From: Methanocorpusculum parvum
Lineage (GTDB): Archaea; Halobacteriota; Methanomicrobia; Methanomicrobiales; Methanocorpusculaceae
Length of the DNA: 45,558 nt
Assembly: GCA_002287215.1 (NCBI GenBank)
Contig: LMVO01000008.1
Location: 1-45,558, forward strand
Reading direction: 5' to 3'
The notes under the pieces were generated by a model. The model did no database searches. It was not told where the DNA came from and saw nothing but the letters and a program-made list of their open reading frames with translations. A program made the translations under genes and the position numbers. Within the stretch, counting starts at the first letter, position 1, and each line of letters starts with the position of its first letter. Shown one piece after another: positions 19,327-27,647 of this stretch.

Positions 19327-19647
19327 TCACGCGATATGCAGAAGAACAAGCTCCCAGGCATGTCCCGTTCCCCGCAGGACCGCCGAGAACCGGCCGGGTT
19401 TTCCGTCAGAAGTACACTCGCCCGACACCCAGGCGATCACGCCCTCCCCCTTCACCTCAGACCGTTCGAACACAAGAGGCTTAAGAGAAAACTGCTCGCG
19501 TCCGCGTTGTTCGATACCTGGTGCAAACAGGACCGCATCCGGCGCGATGATCTTTTCCGACCCGGCAAAACTCCCCTGCCGGGCACACGTCTCCACTTTT
19601 TTGAGAAGCGTAAGTATCTGATCTTTGGTCTGGGTCGAAAGAGGCAT
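19327..19647 (-). CDS. SnoaL/NTF2-like small protein
   Basis: 106 residues. The pattern ETCARQGSFAGSEKIIAPDA, then VIAWVSGECTSDGKPGRFSA and WELVLLHIA, fits the cone-shaped NTF2/SnoaL fold, often described as DUF4440-like ketosteroid-isomerase relatives. No catalytic residue can be assigned with confidence, so the role is unknown. It is divergent from the XPD-like helicase (39 bp between starts). No Shine-Dalgarno is visible, so a leaderless transcript is likely. Its stop overlaps a GTG of the membrane-protein frame by 4 bp. Confidence 0.65.
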   Translation of the reverse strand: MPLSTQTKDQILTLLKKVETCARQGSFAGSEKIIAPDAVLFAPGIEQRGREQFSLKPLVFERSEVKGEGVIAWVSGECTSDGKPGRFSAVLRGTGHAWELVLLHIA

Positions 19648-19686
19648 ACTTAATAGATATGGGTCCAGACAAATAATACATTACTC

Positions 19687-21717
19687 ATGGCAGACACCGC
19701 TGATTTTTTTCCCTACCAGACCTACCGGAAAAACCAAAAGGAAATGCTCGAAGAGGTTGAAAAAACCGCCGAACAAAACGGCGTCCTCTTAGTCGACGCA
19801 CCGACCGGTAGCGGAAAATCCAGCGTCATTGCAAGCCTTCTCGCGAAAGCCAACGGACGAAAGATCCTCATCGCCGTCCGGACTATCTCGCAGCTCCAGA
19901 TCTTTATCCGTGAACTCGATCTCATCAGACAAAAAAAGCAGCCGACCCTGAAATTCGTCTACCTGATCGGCAAAGGAAACATGTGTCCCCTCGGGGGATT
20001 CGGCGATGTCTACCGGAGATGCGAAGGAGTCAAAGCATTCACCTCATCTCTTATGCAGCAGAGGGCCGACCGTGGCTCCTTCGACCCCGCGACCGACAAA
20101 GTGATCCTCGACCAGATCAGAAAACAGGACCGGGAACACCCCCTTATCTGCCCCTACTTCGTCAACAGCCGGGTCTTCATCCAAAGCGAAGAAGGCGGCC
20201 GCCGGATGATCCCCTCGCCCGAACTCAGGCGGAAATCCGAGATCGCCCAGAAGCAGATCGTCCGCCCGAATGAACTTCTGAGTTTTGCCGGAAAGGTCTG
20301 CCCTTACGACCTCATGCTCTCAGCGGCCAAAGGGGCCGATGTTATCATCTGCAACTACTATCACCTCTTCAACGATGATATCAGGGAACAGCTCTACGTC
20401 AATCTCCAGTGCGAGGAGCACAACGTCATGCTCCTCTTAGATGAAGCCCACAACTTAGGCGACGTCATCCAGACGATCCAGAGCATCAGGATAAGGGACA
20501 CCGACATCGAAGCCGCGGCAAACGAGATCGCTTCGCTTCGGGACAAGGTCCGCGGCTCCGAGGCGATCCGCCATATCCTCCCCAGGATCGCCGAATTCAT
20601 CGACGGACTTCAGCGATCGAACGAGGCCGAAGACTGGTTCGACCCCCAGATCTTCAACCGGTTCATCATCAAAGGTTCCCTTTACGAAAAACCCGAGGCG
20701 ATGCTGGAAGACATCATTTCCATCAAAGAGGCCATGCGCGAACGCGGCATCGAGCGGGGCGACTACCGCGAGTCGGCGATCGAAAAACTCTGCGAGTTTC
20801 TGATCCGGCTCTACCGCTCCTCGACCGACCCGGCATTTCTGACTGTCTACACCAAAGACACCGAGGTCATCACGCTCGAAGTCCGAAACATCGACCCTGC
20901 CGACAGACTTCAGGAGCTCGTCTCCAAACATGCAGCGACCGTTTTGATCAGCGGAACGCTCTCCCCGGTCGGTTCATACAAAAAATATTACTTCGGCAGC
21001 ATGCCGGTGAAGACCCTGTCGCTTGCAAACTCTTTTCCCAAAGAAAACAGGATGGTTCTTGGGACAAGGGACATCACGACTGCATTTTCCAAACGGCAGA
21101 ACGCTGAAAACACGCAGGCTATTCAGGAATACATCCTTGCCTTTGCCAAACTTCCGGGAAACATCGCGATATACTTCCCCTCCTATCAGCTCCAGAGCAG
21201 ATTCGCCGAAGCATGCATAAGCAGGATCCGAAATAAACAGGTGTTCATCGAGCCGCGTGAGTCGGATGAGGCGAACGAAGCGCTCAAAGAGTTCATCTCC
21301 CTGCCGGGAAAACACAAATCCGGTGTACTTTTCGCCGTCTGCGGCGGAAAATGGAGCGAAGGACTGGATTACCGGGGAGATCAACTGACCGCGGCAATGG
21401 TCATCGGGCTCCCGCTCGCTCCGTTCACGCCGGTCAGGCGGATGGTCAACAGTTATTACCGGCGCAAGTTCGGAGCGGAAGGCGAGTTCATCGCCTACAC
21501 GCTTCCCGCGATCAACAAATCGATGCAGGCTCTCGGGCGGGTGCTTCGAACCGAGACCGACCGGGGCGTTCTGATCCTCGGGGACCAGAGATTCCTGGAA
21601 GGCGAGATCTTCGGCGGTCTTTCTCCCTGGATGCAGGCCGAACTGAAAGAGTGTGATGTGGATACGGTGAAAACAACGTTGGCACAATGGGGGCGTGATG
21701 CGTCAGGGCGGCTGTAG
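19687..21717 (+). CDS. XPD/Rad3-like superfamily 2 DNA helicase
   Basis: 676 residues. Walker A APTGSGKSS at 38-46, DEAH box at 252-255 in LLLDEAHNLGDV, and C-terminal helicase motifs ISGTLSP, GGKWSEGLDY and QALGRVLR. These define an ATP-driven 5'-3' helicase of the XPD/DinG group used in repair and replication. Cysteines C100, C112, C155 and C205 could bind the Fe-S cluster of the family, but the spacing is wider than in classic archaeal XPD. It is followed by ogt in an overlapping frame, so the pair may form a small repair operon. Confidence 0.92.
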   Translation: MADTADFFPYQTYRKNQKEMLEEVEKTAEQNGVLLVDAPTGSGKSSVIASLLAKANGRKILIAVRTISQLQIFIRELDLIRQKKQPTLKFVYLIGKGNMCPLGGFGDVYRRCEGVKAFTSSLMQQRADRGSFDPATDKVILDQIRKQDREHPLICPYFVNSRVFIQSEEGGRRMIPSPELRRKSEIAQKQIVRPNELLSFAGKVCPYDLMLSAAKGADVIICNYYHLFNDDIREQLYVNLQCEEHNVMLLLDEAHNLGDVIQTIQSIRIRDTDIEAAANEIASLRDKVRGSEAIRHILPRIAEFIDGLQRSNEAEDWFDPQIFNRFIIKGSLYEKPEAMLEDIISIKEAMRERGIERGDYRESAIEKLCEFLIRLYRSSTDPAFLTVYTKDTEVITLEVRNIDPADRLQELVSKHAATVLISGTLSPVGSYKKYYFGSMPVKTLSLANSFPKENRMVLGTRDITTAFSKRQNAENTQAIQEYILAFAKLPGNIAIYFPSYQLQSRFAEACISRIRNKQVFIEPRESDEANEALKEFISLPGKHKSGVLFAVCGGKWSEGLDYRGDQLTAAMVIGLPLAPFTPVRRMVNSYYRRKFGAEGEFIAYTLPAINKSMQALGRVLRTETDRGVLILGDQRFLEGEIFGGLSPWMQAELKECDVDTVKTTLAQWGRDASGRL

Positions 21718-22144
21718 TTTCGGGCTCTGGAAGGTCGCGGTCGATTATGACGGTCAGGCGGTCCACCGGGTCAGATTCGTCCGCACAGCGCCGGAGGGTC
21801 AAGTCCCGGTCCAGTTCACCATGTTCCTTGCAGGAAAAGGGACCGGTTTTTCCCCGCTGATCTCATCCGCGGTGTCAGGCGACAGCGTTTATGCGAAGAT
21901 CTACCGTGCCGTATCAGAGATCCCCTACGGTGAAACACGAAGTTACGGCGAGATCGCCAAAGCGGTCGGGACGCATCCCCGTGTTGTTGGAAACGCTATG
22001 GCGCGAAATCCTACGCCGCTGATCGTGCCGTGTCATCGTGTCATCGCAGCCGACGGAAGTCCCGGCGGATTCTCCCCTGATCCGGAGATCAAAATATCCC
22101 TCTTACAGCTCGAAAAAAACATGCTGAAGCGGGGTTTTTCATAA
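21698..22144 (+). CDS. ogt: Methylated-DNA--protein-cysteine methyltransferase
   Basis: Repairs O6-alkylguanine by irreversible transfer to its own cysteine. The active site PCHRVIAADG holds C112; IPYGETRSYGEIA and VGNAMARNP form the DNA-binding helix-turn-helix and arginine-finger region. 148 residues, about normal for a short Ogt. The start is ATG 21698, with a GTG one codon earlier as alternative. It overlaps the helicase stop by 20 bp, implying coupled translation. Confidence 0.95.
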   Translation: MRQGGCSFGLWKVAVDYDGQAVHRVRFVRTAPEGQVPVQFTMFLAGKGTGFSPLISSAVSGDSVYAKIYRAVSEIPYGETRSYGEIAKAVGTHPRVVGNAMARNPTPLIVPCHRVIAADGSPGGFSPDPEIKISLLQLEKNMLKRGFS

Positions 22145-22202
22145 GATTTTTTGCTCCTCTGCCGGCTTAAAATAGATGGAACGCAAATAATAAGGGACAG
22201 AA

Positions 22203-23192
22203 ATGGACCTTCGTTTGCTCATATTCCCCCTCCTTGTTTTTCTCGGCGGATGCTGCTACGGGCCTTCATCGCCCGTGATAAAACTTGCATATGCTGCCGG
22301 TTTTTCATGGCAGGATCTGGTTATGAGCCAGTACTTTTACGGGTGGCTGATCCTTTCCGTTATTATAGCCGGTTTTTATCTGTTTCGCCGCGTGAAAAAT
22401 CAGCCTCTCCCCAAAACGGGTGATCCAAGACCGCTCTTTCGCCGCATTCCCGGCGTGTTCCTTGCCGGAGCCTGTATCGGTCTTGTTACGGTGACCTACT
22501 GTCTTTCTCTCCAGACCGTGCCGGCGTACATCTCCGTCATTCTCCTCTTCCAGTTCACCTGGATGGGTGTCCTGATCCAGGCGGTCGCCGAGAGGAGACT
22601 CCCTCAGCCGAAGATAGTCATATCCGTCATCCTTCTCGTCATCGGAACGTTTCTGGCTGCAGGTTTTGCCGGACTGGAAGGGCCGCTTGATCCGGCCGGT
22701 GTGATATTCGGGCTTCTCTCCGCCCTTCTCTACGCATTATATATGTTCCTGCTCGGCAGGGTCGAGATCGGGATGCATCCCCTGAACAGAAGTTATCTTA
22801 TCATCAGTTCCTCGCTTGTCATGATGATATTTCTCTTTACGCCCCGGTATTTCACGGAAGGAATATTCGCTTCCGGGATCTGGCAGTATGGGGTCATCCT
22901 GGGGTCGATCGGATGTGTTGTGCCGATGTTTTTGTTTGCGATCGCCGCACCGAGGATCCCGACCGGAATGACCACGATCCTCAGTTCATCGGAATTGCCG
23001 GCTTCTATCATCTGTGCGGTCATTATTCTTGGCGAATCGGTTTCCTGGATCCAGTATGCAGGAATACTTCTGCTGTTCATCGGTATTGCCTATCCCCAGT
23101 ACCACCCGCTCACCTGGCAGAAACATATGCGGAAAGGAGCGGGTATGCACGTATTTCTGCATCCCCATATCCGTCTAAAAAAGATCAGGTAA
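22203..23192 (+). CDS. EamA/DMT-family transporter
   Basis: 329 residues with about ten hydrophobic helices in two EamA repeats, the drug/metabolite transporter fold that exports amino acids or other metabolites. GPSSPVIKLAYAAGFSW opens repeat 1; SSSELPASIICAVIILGESV is the typical end of repeat 2. Substrate unknown. AAGGGACAG lies just before the ATG. Its 3' end overlaps the convergent zinc-ribbon gene by 8 bp. Confidence 0.88.
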   Translation: MDLRLLIFPLLVFLGGCCYGPSSPVIKLAYAAGFSWQDLVMSQYFYGWLILSVIIAGFYLFRRVKNQPLPKTGDPRPLFRRIPGVFLAGACIGLVTVTYCLSLQTVPAYISVILLFQFTWMGVLIQAVAERRLPQPKIVISVILLVIGTFLAAGFAGLEGPLDPAGVIFGLLSALLYALYMFLLGRVEIGMHPLNRSYLIISSSLVMMIFLFTPRYFTEGIFASGIWQYGVILGSIGCVVPMFLFAIAAPRIPTGMTTILSSSELPASIICAVIILGESVSWIQYAGILLLFIGIAYPQYHPLTWQKHMRKGAGMHVFLHPHIRLKKIR

Positions 23193-23547
23193 GTTTCGCA
23201 CCGCAGGAACTGCAGAACTTGGTTCCTTCGGTGTATTTTGTACCGCAGTTTTTACAAAAACCATCCCCGCAGGCAGCAGATCCGTCTGCCGGGGTTTTCA
23301 GCCCGCTGAGTTCAGCCCTCTTTGCGGCAGTTTCCTCCTCCAGTCCTGCAAGTTCGGTTCCAATATCCCCAAACTTTTCTAAACCTTCGGACTCGACTGC
23401 CAGCTTTCCAATACTGGCATAGATGTCGTTCTGCTTCTTCTCCAGCTGGCTGATCTCCGTCTGAAGCTGGCTGATCCTCATTGACTTCTTTACTTCATCA
23501 GCGCCGATTTTGGCACTGGTTTTCAGGCTGTCGATAAATGCACCCAT
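23185..23547 (-). CDS. Coiled-coil zinc-ribbon protein
   Basis: 120 residues. Residues about 20-85 are heptad-like (ISQLQTEISQLEKKQNDI, ELAGLEEETAAKRAEL), predicting a coiled coil. The C-terminus carries CKNCG and CSSCG, a zinc ribbon. Two ATGs are possible (23553, 23547); AGGAC lies too close to the first, so 23547 is preferred. The function is not known; proteins of this layout are usually cytoplasmic adaptors. The gene stands between unrelated neighbours. Confidence 0.8.
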   Translation of the reverse strand: MGAFIDSLKTSAKIGADEVKKSMRISQLQTEISQLEKKQNDIYASIGKLAVESEGLEKFGDIGTELAGLEEETAAKRAELSGLKTPADGSAACGDGFCKNCGTKYTEGTKFCSSCGAKLT

Positions 23548-23585
23548 ACTCATGTCCTATTGCGCGAGGCGGGATATATGCATAT

Positions 23586-24116
23586 CTATCGCAGAACCGT
23601 CTCGGCAAGGATCTCGTCCTCGATGAAACGCTGATCCCCGTTTCGTTCAGCTTCGACCATCTCCTCCAGAGATTCACCCGCTTCCCAGTCCTCGTCTTGT
23701 TCCCAACACGGCCAGCCGGCGGCCTTGCGGCTTGGTCCTCTCTCCATCGGGCGGGTTTTGGTCATCCGTTCGACCATATCCCTGACAGCCGAAAAATTTT
23801 CCGGTGAACAGAAGAGCACGATCTTCGTCTGTCTGTTTCCAAAAACGGTTATCTGCCGATCACCCGGTATCACCTCAGTGATCTTTTCCCAGAGAAGAGC
23901 CTGCCTGCCTTGTATCCGGGCGAGATAATCGGTCCCTTTTACCTTGTTTTTCCCTGCCCTGAACCCCCATAACTGGGCGGTCTTCCCGCTCTTTTTCGAT
24001 CTCTTCTCGGTTTTTGCAAAAATACCGAGGTCATTCATGACATAATCGACCGCAGTGTACCATGAGCCGGTCTCGGGCGGGAGTTCAATACTCCAAACAA
24101 GTGTATCCATATGCAT
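23586..24116 (-). CDS. Hypothetical protein
   Basis: 176 residues with no family I recognise. The first 115 residues mix strands and helices (LVWSIELPPETGSWYTAVDY, DRQITVFGNRQTKIVLF). The C-terminal 50 are acidic and charged (ESLEEMVEAERNGDQRFIEDE). AGGGG lies 7 nt before the ATG at 24116. No cysteine motif or membrane segment is seen. Codon use resembles that of its neighbours, and the complementary strand shows only fragmentary frames, supporting a real gene. Confidence 0.65.
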   Translation of the reverse strand: MHMDTLVWSIELPPETGSWYTAVDYVMNDLGIFAKTEKRSKKSGKTAQLWGFRAGKNKVKGTDYLARIQGRQALLWEKITEVIPGDRQITVFGNRQTKIVLFCSPENFSAVRDMVERMTKTRPMERGPSRKAAGWPCWEQDEDWEAGESLEEMVEAERNGDQRFIEDEILAETVLR

Positions 24117-24165
24117 ACATGGACCCCTGAAAAAAATAATAGTTGGTTATTGTGATCCGGCCGGA

Positions 24166-24819
24166 TCAAAGAGATTTTGGCGTGACGCTGATAACAGAGG
24201 TGTTGCCGAGATCCAGTATCTCGCCGCAGACGTAGGGAACCGGCATCCGAAAGATCGGGCCCCCAACGGTGACGGTATGATACTCGCCGTTTTCACCGCA
24301 GACATCGATCCCCTTCTCCTTCATGAATGCGACCATCTCATGATCCAGAACTTTTCCGAGGATCTCTTTTGGAAGATCAGCATTCCGGACACACTTTATC
24401 ACGCACTGATACCCAAGATCGATGAGTTCTTTCGTATTTTCCTCTCTGTTTCGATGCCAGAGCGGGTAATAGGGAATAAGTCCTGCGGCCTTGCATCTCG
24501 CCATGCCCCATTCCATGTGTTCTTCGATGTCAATGTCCCCGAAGACACAGAGTTCGGCTCCGAGCTGTTTTGCACGGCGGAGTCCTTCTTCGAGTTCCAG
24601 ATGGTACTCCTCTCCCCCTGATTCGCATTTGATCAGCGGGATCTCAAGCGAGGCCGAGATCTGTTCAAGCAGGCCAAGATCGACTCCGTGGAACCAGGAG
24701 AGTTTTTCGTCCCTGTTCACCATGACGAGCAGTCCGACCGGTGTATGCCCGGCGGCGATCATTTTGTGAAGTGAAAGGGTGCTGTCCTTTCCGCAACTGT
24801 ATGATATAACGAACTTCAT
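24166..24819 (-). CDS. DPH6-like PP-loop ATPase (diphthine--ammonia ligase family)
   Basis: 217 residues of the adenine-nucleotide alpha-hydrolase fold. ISYSCGKDSTLS is the PP-loop and GENGEYHTVTVGGP the conserved C-terminal signature of the MJ0570/DPH6 family. DPH6 adenylates and amidates diphthine on elongation factor 2 with ammonia. Archaea often carry more than one member, so amidation of a different substrate is possible. Its start overlaps the CobQ-like ATPase stop by 4 bp, suggesting a joint function. Confidence 0.85.
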   Translation of the reverse strand: MKFVISYSCGKDSTLSLHKMIAAGHTPVGLLVMVNRDEKLSWFHGVDLGLLEQISASLEIPLIKCESGGEEYHLELEEGLRRAKQLGAELCVFGDIDIEEHMEWGMARCKAAGLIPYYPLWHRNREENTKELIDLGYQCVIKCVRNADLPKEILGKVLDHEMVAFMKEKGIDVCGENGEYHTVTVGGPIFRMPVPYVCGEILDLGNTSVISVTPKSL

Positions 24820-25649
24820 GTATTTTCCTCCAGTATTTTATACACCGCATCCATGTCGAGCGCTTTGCGGAGAGCATCGGCGAGCAGATCCAGCTGATGT
24901 TCACGGTACTCTTTGTTTTCAAGCAGGCTGTCGTCACGGGGTATCGGTCCCGGGATATCCTCTTCCTGCAGATGGATGTCGAGTTTTGGGACAACGCCGA
25001 GGACCGGGACCCCGGTCAGATCGGTGAGACGCGACGGCCCGGTCCCAAGATGCTTCGGGTCGCCGCTGAGCCGGTTGATAACAAAACCGCGGACGAGTTT
25101 TTTCGCCGCGTCGTCGAAGAGACCAAATGTCCCGTAAAGCGAAGCAAACACTCCGCCGCGTTCGATGTCGCCGACGATGATGACCGGAGCGCTGACTTTT
25201 TTCGCAAAACCCATGTTGGCGATGTCACGGTCCATGAGGTTGAGTTCGGCAGCGGCTCCCGCCCCTTCGATGATGATGATATCATACTCTTTCTCCAGAC
25301 TTTGGAATGCGGAAAGCACTTCAGGCATGAGCTTGGTCATGCTGCCGTATTCCGTGATCCCGGGAACCGGTTTTCCTCTGATACAGACCTCGGTCCCTGA
25401 TCCGCACGGTTTGACGAGGACAGGGTTCATCCGTCCGTCAGGTTCGATCCCTGCCGCTTCAGCCTGGACCGCCTGGCCGATCCCGATTTTGTCCCCGGAT
25501 TTTGTGACATATGCCGCTGAAGCGAGGTTCTGCGGTTTGAATGGGGCGACACGGTGCCCGTCCTGAGCGAGGATCCGGCAAAGACCGGCTGTCAGGGTGG
25601 TTTTTCCCACATTGGACATGGTTCCCTGTATCATGAGTTTTTTTGCCAT
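24816..25649 (-). CDS. CobQ/CbiP-like ATPase lacking the glutaminase domain
   Basis: 277 residues closely resembling the N-terminal dethiobiotin-synthetase-like half of cobyric acid synthase: GTMSNVGKTT (Walker A, 9-18), VAPFKPQNLA, IGQAVQAEAAG, MNPVLVKP and IIIEGAGAAAELNLMDRDIAN. Full CbiP/CobQ proteins are roughly 480-500 residues and end in a triad glutaminase domain that supplies ammonia. Here the frame ends with a short helical tail, and the next gene is a DPH6-like ligase, so no glutaminase is encoded nearby. It may be an ammonia-dependent amidase or a paralogue with another substrate. The corrin genes begin about 6 kb away. Confidence 0.82.
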   Translation of the reverse strand: MAKKLMIQGTMSNVGKTTLTAGLCRILAQDGHRVAPFKPQNLASAAYVTKSGDKIGIGQAVQAEAAGIEPDGRMNPVLVKPCGSGTEVCIRGKPVPGITEYGSMTKLMPEVLSAFQSLEKEYDIIIIEGAGAAAELNLMDRDIANMGFAKKVSAPVIIVGDIERGGVFASLYGTFGLFDDAAKKLVRGFVINRLSGDPKHLGTGPSRLTDLTGVPVLGVVPKLDIHLQEEDIPGPIPRDDSLLENKEYREHQLDLLADALRKALDMDAVYKILEENT

Positions 25650-25788
25650 TTCTGTCTCCTTTTAACTCTTCGGCGATTTGATACAAATTATGTTGCTTTA
25701 CTACTAAATAATTTTATGAGTTGCGTGCGCGAATCATGATTACGGGCGGCCTATGGCTGCACTCCGCAAAAAAAGATGAGGTGGTGTT

Positions 25789-26370
25789 TTACTTTCTCAA
25801 ACAGGGGATACAGACCGGTTTTCCGTCGATGACGGGGGCAAGTCCCTCGGCGACCTGTTCGCCGCAGACGGAACAGATCACATTATTATAGATCCTTGCG
25901 CGGCCCGGGAGAAGTTCGACCGCCTCTTTTACGGTGAATAATTTCTCCGCCGGCGTGGCGAGGATCGTGTCGATCCATTCATGAGAGAGGGCATGGTATT
26001 GTTCATCTTCTTCATGGGTCGCCTTTCCGGAGAATACCTTTTGACGAAGTTCCGTCATCTTTGGATCTTCATTCCTGGATTCAGGGTTGGCGACCAGACG
26101 GATCGAGGTGTCATTGTCGCGCCGATAAAAGGAGAAGGCATTCTTTCCCCAGTTGTTGATAAACAGATTGCCTTTTCCTGCAGTGCAGCCGAGAACCACC
26201 TGGATCGCGTCGATCGTGCAGGAATCCGTTTCCGTGATACAGACTACTTCTTCGTCTTCGGAGAAGGAGAGTCCGAGTTTTTCGACGGCAAGTTCGCAGG
26301 CTTTGTATCCCAGGGCAAGTCCCCCGCAGGTATGTCCGTGGAATTCCACTGCATCATCAAAACTTTTCAT
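25789..26370 (-). CDS. FmdE-family protein with C-terminal zinc ribbon
   Basis: 193 residues. FHGHTCGGLALGYKACELA (H11, H13, C15) and CITETDSCTIDAIQVVLGC define FmdE, a protein associated with formylmethanofuran dehydrogenase in methanogens but also found near metal transporters. The C-terminal CSVC...CIPC pairs form a zinc ribbon. The frame is open further upstream, but that part is AT-rich promoter-like DNA, so the ATG at 26370 is used. It is divergent from a FecB/BtuF-type binding protein, consistent with a metal-related role. Confidence 0.88.
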   Translation of the reverse strand: MKSFDDAVEFHGHTCGGLALGYKACELAVEKLGLSFSEDEEVVCITETDSCTIDAIQVVLGCTAGKGNLFINNWGKNAFSFYRRDNDTSIRLVANPESRNEDPKMTELRQKVFSGKATHEEDEQYHALSHEWIDTILATPAEKLFTVKEAVELLPGRARIYNNVICSVCGEQVAEGLAPVIDGKPVCIPCLRK

Positions 26371-26491
26371 AAATAGTATAGAGGTTATATGGGATAATAA
26401 ATCATACGAAATTGAAGTGTTTGTGCTAACAAGACCTATGAAATAGAAATACATAATATGTAGTATGACGTAATTGAAAAATGATAATACT

Positions 26492-27622
26492 ATGAAAAAA
26501 CTGTCTGCTCTACTTCTAGTCTTTGTTATCGCTCTGGCCTGTATGTCTGCAGGCTGCGTAACCTCTCCGGAGGAATCGGGAGACGGTATGATCACCATCA
26601 CCGATTCTTCCGGCCGTGTTGTGATCGTGCCTGATGATCCGCAGCGGATCGCTGTCAGCGGCTCGGGTTCATCCCGCTACTTTGCTTATCTTAATGTGAC
26701 TGACCGGATGATCGCGATCGATTATCAGGACAGCAATTTTCTTGCTTCTATCGGGGAATCCCGTCCTTACATGATCGCCAATCCGACAATCAAAGAGCTC
26801 CCGGTTCTTGGGACCGCCAAAGGCGTTGTTGACGCCGAGCGGCTTTTATCTGCTGATCCTGATGTTTTGTTTATGGCAGGATACAGCGACACCGTTATCC
26901 AGTCCGCAAATGAGATCCAGGAAAAGACCGGTATCCCGGTCGTTTTGTTCTACTCGGGAGATTATGTTACGAACGGTGATAAAGTAGCTCAATCGTTGCG
27001 AATGATCGGAAAGATCCTCCATGCAGAACCCCGGGCCGAAGCAGTGATCAAATACTTCGACGATACCCGTGCGGATCTCGAAAGCCGGACTGCCGGCGTC
27101 TCGGATGCTGATAAACCGATCGTGTATGTCGGCGGCATCTCCTACAGCGGAGCCCACGGGATCGACGGGACTGACCCAACCTATTATCCGTTCACCGTTC
27201 TTCATGCAAAGAATGCCGCCTCCGGCGTCAACACGGCAACGAGCACCGGATATGCGGCAGTATCTAAGGAACAGATCCTTGCCTGGGATCCGGCCATCAT
27301 CTTTGTCGATCTGAACACGATGTCGGCTGCCGGCGGCGGCGGGATCTCTGAACTGCAGAACGATCCGTCCTATCAGGAACTGACAGCGGTCAGGACAGGG
27401 GAAGTCTATGCGGTCAATCCTCACACCTCAATGGGTACGAACCACGAAACGAGTATGGCAAATGCCTACTACATAGGAACGATCCTCTATCCCGGTCGAT
27501 TTGCGGATATCGATCCTGCAGCAAAGGCAGATGAGATCTACACCTTCATCGACGGCGCTCCTGTCTATGAGCAGCTGAAGGCGAATATGAACGGTCTCTC
27601 GTATCAAAGATTGGCGCAGTGA
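26492..27622 (+). CDS. Metal-chelate/cobalamin-type ABC transporter binding lipoprotein
   Basis: 376 residues of the FecB/BtuF class. Signal MKKLSALLLVFVIALACMSA ends at C22 in SAGC, the likely lipid anchor. The mature part begins with ITITDSSGRVVIVPDDPQRI, typical of periplasmic-type binding domains for ferric siderophores, cobalamin or haem. A TTG 18 nt earlier is open but the ATG at 26492 gives a proper signal. It is the first gene of a four-gene cluster with permease, ATPase and TrmO. The ligand is uncertain; position beside cobalt genes hints at a cobalt chelate or corrinoid. Confidence 0.88.
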   Translation: MKKLSALLLVFVIALACMSAGCVTSPEESGDGMITITDSSGRVVIVPDDPQRIAVSGSGSSRYFAYLNVTDRMIAIDYQDSNFLASIGESRPYMIANPTIKELPVLGTAKGVVDAERLLSADPDVLFMAGYSDTVIQSANEIQEKTGIPVVLFYSGDYVTNGDKVAQSLRMIGKILHAEPRAEAVIKYFDDTRADLESRTAGVSDADKPIVYVGGISYSGAHGIDGTDPTYYPFTVLHAKNAASGVNTATSTGYAAVSKEQILAWDPAIIFVDLNTMSAAGGGGISELQNDPSYQELTAVRTGEVYAVNPHTSMGTNHETSMANAYYIGTILYPGRFADIDPAAKADEIYTFIDGAPVYEQLKANMNGLSYQRLAQ

Positions 27623-27647
27623 TCCTCATTCATAGGCTGTGATTATA

